From NCBI GenBank assembly GCA_934426825.1, contig CAKRYI010000001.1, positions 248,001 to 312,000 of the forward strand: a DNA stretch of 64,000 bases. Direction: 5' to 3'. The notes under the pieces are model-generated. The model did not search any database and was not told where the DNA came from. It saw nothing but the letters and a program-made list of their open reading frames with translations. Position numbers and translations under genes: made by a program. This stretch comes from an uncultured Acetatifactor sp. GTDB lineage: Bacteria; Bacillota; Clostridia; Lachnospirales; Lachnospiraceae. Positions 61,734 through 64,000 of the stretch are shown piece by piece (within the stretch, counting starts at the first letter, position 1; the number at the start of each line of letters is the position of its first letter).

Positions 61734-64000
61734 TTATGCGTGAGCCTTTCTCACGGTACGGCGGTCTCTCTTCATAAACAATACGATAGAGACACATGCC
61801 AGTCCAATGGAAAGGAACCACTTGGGATGAATTGCATCACCTGTTTTCGGTGTGCTGTCCTTAATTGTTCCTGCGGTCAGATTCTGGGTATCCACGTAAA
61901 TGACATACGGTGAGAAATGTTCCGCCGTGAATGTCACACAGGATACTCCGTTAATCGTCGTAAACTTAGGAGTCAGCTTATCCAGCTTATCGTTTACAAC
62001 ACCTGCCACCTTGTTGTTACCTGCGTAAGTAATCAGGGAATCCGGAAGAGGCAGTGTAATGCTGATGGAAAGCCCCGCTGTATCCGTAATTTTCGTCTTG
62101 CCGGTGGAGTCATACAGGCTGATGTCCATCGGGAAATATTTGATATTGTCAAAGTTATCTCCGTACTCAGCCATCAATGCCCGGACAATCGCCTCTGTTG
62201 CCTGACTGTTCTCGGTAATTTTAATCACAAAGTTATCGCTGGAACCATTTACGGTAGCCGATACCACTCCGGTATTGGAAAGCCCGTTCTTGTCAATAAC
62301 TACGGTCGTTCCACCGTTTTTCACCGTTCCGGAAGAATTGTTGGGACGGTTGGAGGAACCGTTGGTGGAAGAATTGCCGCTTCCCGTTGTGGTGGAACCT
62401 TTTCCGCTTCCACTCTTTGCCTTGTAATTCGCTGTTACCGTTACATCCTTCTCCGGCATGGTAATTACCGTAGCGGTAATTGCCTTGCTGGCAATCTTGG
62501 TGTCTGCAGGGTCAATCGTCCATCCGCTGAACTCCTGACCGGATGCAGGGTCGTTTGCAATGATAATGGGCTGGGAACCTGCTGCGTAGCTTCCGGAACC
62601 GCTTCCGTTTTTAACCGTCAGCGTGTACAGCTTCGTTGTTGTTCCGTTTCCATTATTATTTCCGTTGTTATTGCCGTTATTGCCATTGTTTCCATTGTTT
62701 CCGTTATTACCGCTGTCGGTTCCGCTGCCGGTCTTTTCATACTGGGCATAGGTATCAATGTCCTTTGTAACCGCGGTAACGGCAGGTCTCCATCCGGTAA
62801 AGGTATAACCCTCTCTGGTAGGGCTCTGAGGTAAAATAGCGTCCTCGCCGGAATTTACCTTCTGTACATACAGCACCGTATCGTCATAATCGATGAAACG
62901 AACGGTAAGCTGTGTCTGGGTGGAATCAATCTTCTCGTACTGTGCATATACCGTGGTATTTGCCTGAATATTGGTAATGGCAGGTCTCCATCCGGTAAAG
63001 GTATAACCCTCTCTGCTGGGGTCAACCGGCGCTTCCGCATCTCCGCCCGGCAATACCAGTGTGGTTTTCAGTACCGTATCATCCCAGTCTAAGAAAGTCA
63101 CGGTATACTTCTTTGCATCCGGATCCTCTGCCTCATACTGCGCAGTTACCTGCAAATCCGCCTGCACACCGTGGTAATCGGGCACCCATCCGGTAAGAAT
63201 ATATCCTTCTCTTCCGGGAACCTCAGGCGGTACAGCATCCTGCCCTGCAGCTATTTCCTGTGTATCCAAAAGCGTTCCGTCCCAATCCCAGAACTGCACT
63301 TTATAAAAGAGCTCAATGGGCTTTGAGGTGGTCTTAATTCCGTTCTTTACTGCGTAAATATAAGCGTTACTGTCGTCCTCACAGTAGAAAGTCAATCCTG
63401 TTTTACTTGTGGTACCAGAAAAGGCATCCTGATCAATATAGGAAACACTTCCCGGCACTTCCATATACTGAATGGCACTGTCCATAAAGGAATCTACACT
63501 GATAGACCGGCAGGTGGAAGGCAGATATACCGCAAACAGGTGCGGTGTTTCCGCAAATGCCTTCTCCGGAATATCCGTTACGGAGGAACTCCTTAAGTCA
63601 ACGGAGCTTACCTTGGTTCCCATAAATGCTTCATCCGCTATCTCGCTGACACCGGCAAGCTCTGAAGCATCCACGACACCGGTTTCACGTCCGTCCAAGA
63701 ATTCCACAATCTTCTGTTTGTTTCCATTGCCGTCTAACTGGCAGATAATGGAACGGTCACAGGAGAAATAAGGACTTCCCTGGAAATTCACATCGGAAAG
63801 ACTGGTACATCCGGTAAACGGTCGCAGTCCCATGCTCGTCACGGTGGTCGGCATGTAAACTTCACTCAGGTTGGTACATCCCTCAAACGCATAGTCACCG
63901 ACAGAGGTCGTGCCGTCCATCAGATATACTCCCGTCAGGTTGGTATTTCCTTTAAAGCTGCCTGCGTCAATGTTATTCAGGCTGTACGCCGTAATGGTCT
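61734..64000 (-). CDS. BspA-like LRR_5 surface protein with InlB-type repeats and sortase signal (5' end outside window)
   Basis: The frame is open to the window edge, so the N-terminus is missing; 755 residues are visible. LRR_5 repeats come first (VGDYAFEGCTNLSEVYMP). Three repeats of the InlB B/Flg_new type follow, each ending GREGY/SREGY/TREGY-type + TGW + AQYE, near visible positions 230-430. Then come a Gly-Asn run, a fourth related repeat (FSGWTIDP), a Ser/Asn/Gly linker and the same kind of C-terminal domain as in the neighbouring protein. The end has TPKTGD, a membrane helix and RDRR-type basic tail, as in clostridial (S/N/P)PxTG sortase substrates. Confidence 0.88.
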   Translation of the reverse strand, partial: TITAYSLNNIDAGSFKGNTNLTGVYLMDGTTSVGDYAFEGCTNLSEVYMPTTVTSMGLRPFTGCTSLSDVNFQGSPYFSCDRSIICQLDGNGNKQKIVEFLDGRETGVVDASELAGVSEIADEAFMGTKVSSVDLRSSSVTDIPEKAFAETPHLFAVYLPSTCRSISVDSFMDSAIQYMEVPGSVSYIDQDAFSGTTSKTGLTFYCEDDSNAYIYAVKNGIKTTSKPIELFYKVQFWDWDGTLLDTQEIAAGQDAVPPEVPGREGYILTGWVPDYHGVQADLQVTAQYEAEDPDAKKYTVTFLDWDDTVLKTTLVLPGGDAEAPVDPSREGYTFTGWRPAITNIQANTTVYAQYEKIDSTQTQLTVRFIDYDDTVLYVQKVNSGEDAILPQSPTREGYTFTGWRPAVTAVTKDIDTYAQYEKTGSGTDSGNNGNNGNNGNNGNNNGNNNGNGTTTKLYTLTVKNGSGSGSYAAGSQPIIIANDPASGQEFSGWTIDPADTKIASKAITATVITMPEKDVTVTANYKAKSGSGKGSTTTGSGNSSTNGSSNRPNNSSGTVKNGGTTVVIDKNGLSNTGVVSATVNGSSDNFVIKITENSQATEAIVRALMAEYGDNFDNIKYFPMDISLYDSTGKTKITDTAGLSISITLPLPDSLITYAGNNKVAGVVNDKLDKLTPKFTTINGVSCVTFTAEHFSPYVIYVDTQNLTAGTIKDSTPKTGDAIHPKWFLSIGLACVSIVLFMKRDRRTVRKAHA
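62641..62711. repeat. Gly-Asn microsatellite-like coding repeat
   Basis: Triplet-based low-complexity sequence (built of ATT/GTT and CC/GCC units) encodes an alternating Gly-Asn-Asn linker of about 23 residues in the LRR protein. Length variation here would stay in frame only in multiples of three. Confidence 0.7.
62781..63014. repeat. 36-bp exact direct repeat in InlB-type units
   Basis: Bases 62781-62816 and 62979-63014 are identical, 198 bp apart (66 codons), within two consecutive InlB-type units encoding REGYTFTGWRPA. Recombination between them would remove or add one complete unit in frame. Confidence 0.8.

Noticed and set aside
62641..62711. Regular repeats considered as a CRISPR array
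   Set aside because: The repeats are triplet-based, have no spacers and are in frame inside a surface protein gene.

Overview
The window comes from a Gram-positive anaerobe, most likely a clostridium of the Lachnospiraceae type. This rests on the mixture of genes: a group-B-like [FeFe]-hydrogenase, electron-bifurcating NfnAB, Re-citrate-synthase-like and eukaryote-type NADP isocitrate dehydrogenase genes, sporulation genes (yqfC, yqfD, a BofC-like gene, a SpoVB-like flippase, ftsK/spoIIIE with tepA), Rex, and sortase-type or LRR_5 surface proteins. Shine-Dalgarno sites and sigma-A promoters (TTGACA-17-TATAAT) are easy to read. I saw no rRNA, tRNA, CRISPR array, transposase or prophage gene. 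Almost all of the window is chromosomal housekeeping sequence, and nearly everything is on the minus strand.

Layout. 0.1-5.3 kb: an orphan branched-chain-amino-acid-type binding lipoprotein, divergent from a complete potABCD polyamine importer. 5.3-8.6 kb: a Cys-rich small protein, a DUF5662 protein, a GH13 protein that has lost its catalytic residues, and a DUF1292 protein. 8.5-13.5 kb: UvrD-like helicase, gltX, [FeFe]-hydrogenase. 13.6-16.7 kb: feoAB and ppa. 16.7-19.7 kb: proB-DUF896-fthC-proA, running on into ppa. 19.7-20.05 kb: a non-coding stretch with a long imperfect inverted repeat. 20-31.6 kb: one long apparent operon nth-pdp-yqfC-yqfD-phoH-HD-ybeY-flippase-bofC-like-two flavoproteins. 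31.6-39.7 kb: rlmH, a zinc-ribbon membrane protein, a Dabb protein, and fhs-folD-(zinc ribbon/TPR protein)-nfnAB. 39.7-48 kb: tepA-ftsK, yebC-GT2-polytopic membrane protein, and a CNNM/CBS protein. 48-52.7 kb: nnr-alr-mazF, a coiled-coil protein, and rex. 52.8-58.5 kb: an ABC-F ATPase facing icd, a GntR regulator and a Re-citrate-synthase-like gene. 58.5-64 kb: an intracellular-type subtilase and two LRR_5 surface proteins; the last one runs off the window.

How the parts fit. fhs/folD (C1-folate oxidoreduction), NfnAB (NADH/ferredoxin/NADPH coupling), the hydrogenase (disposal of reduced ferredoxin) and Rex (NADH sensing) form a redox theme. Candidate Rex operators lie on the rex promoter and just downstream of the hydrogenase promoter. 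The citrate-synthase-like gene, GntR and icd look like a glutamate-directed oxidative TCA arm behind a near-perfect 28-bp palindrome that overlaps the promoter. I see no single large new system. The most unusual items are the catalytically dead GH13 protein, the degenerate PgpH-like HD protein, a MazF without its usual antitoxin, a terminator-like hairpin that hides a downstream ribosome binding site, the 215-bp inverted repeat, and a 22-bp tandem repeat that runs into the 3' end of the GntR gene.
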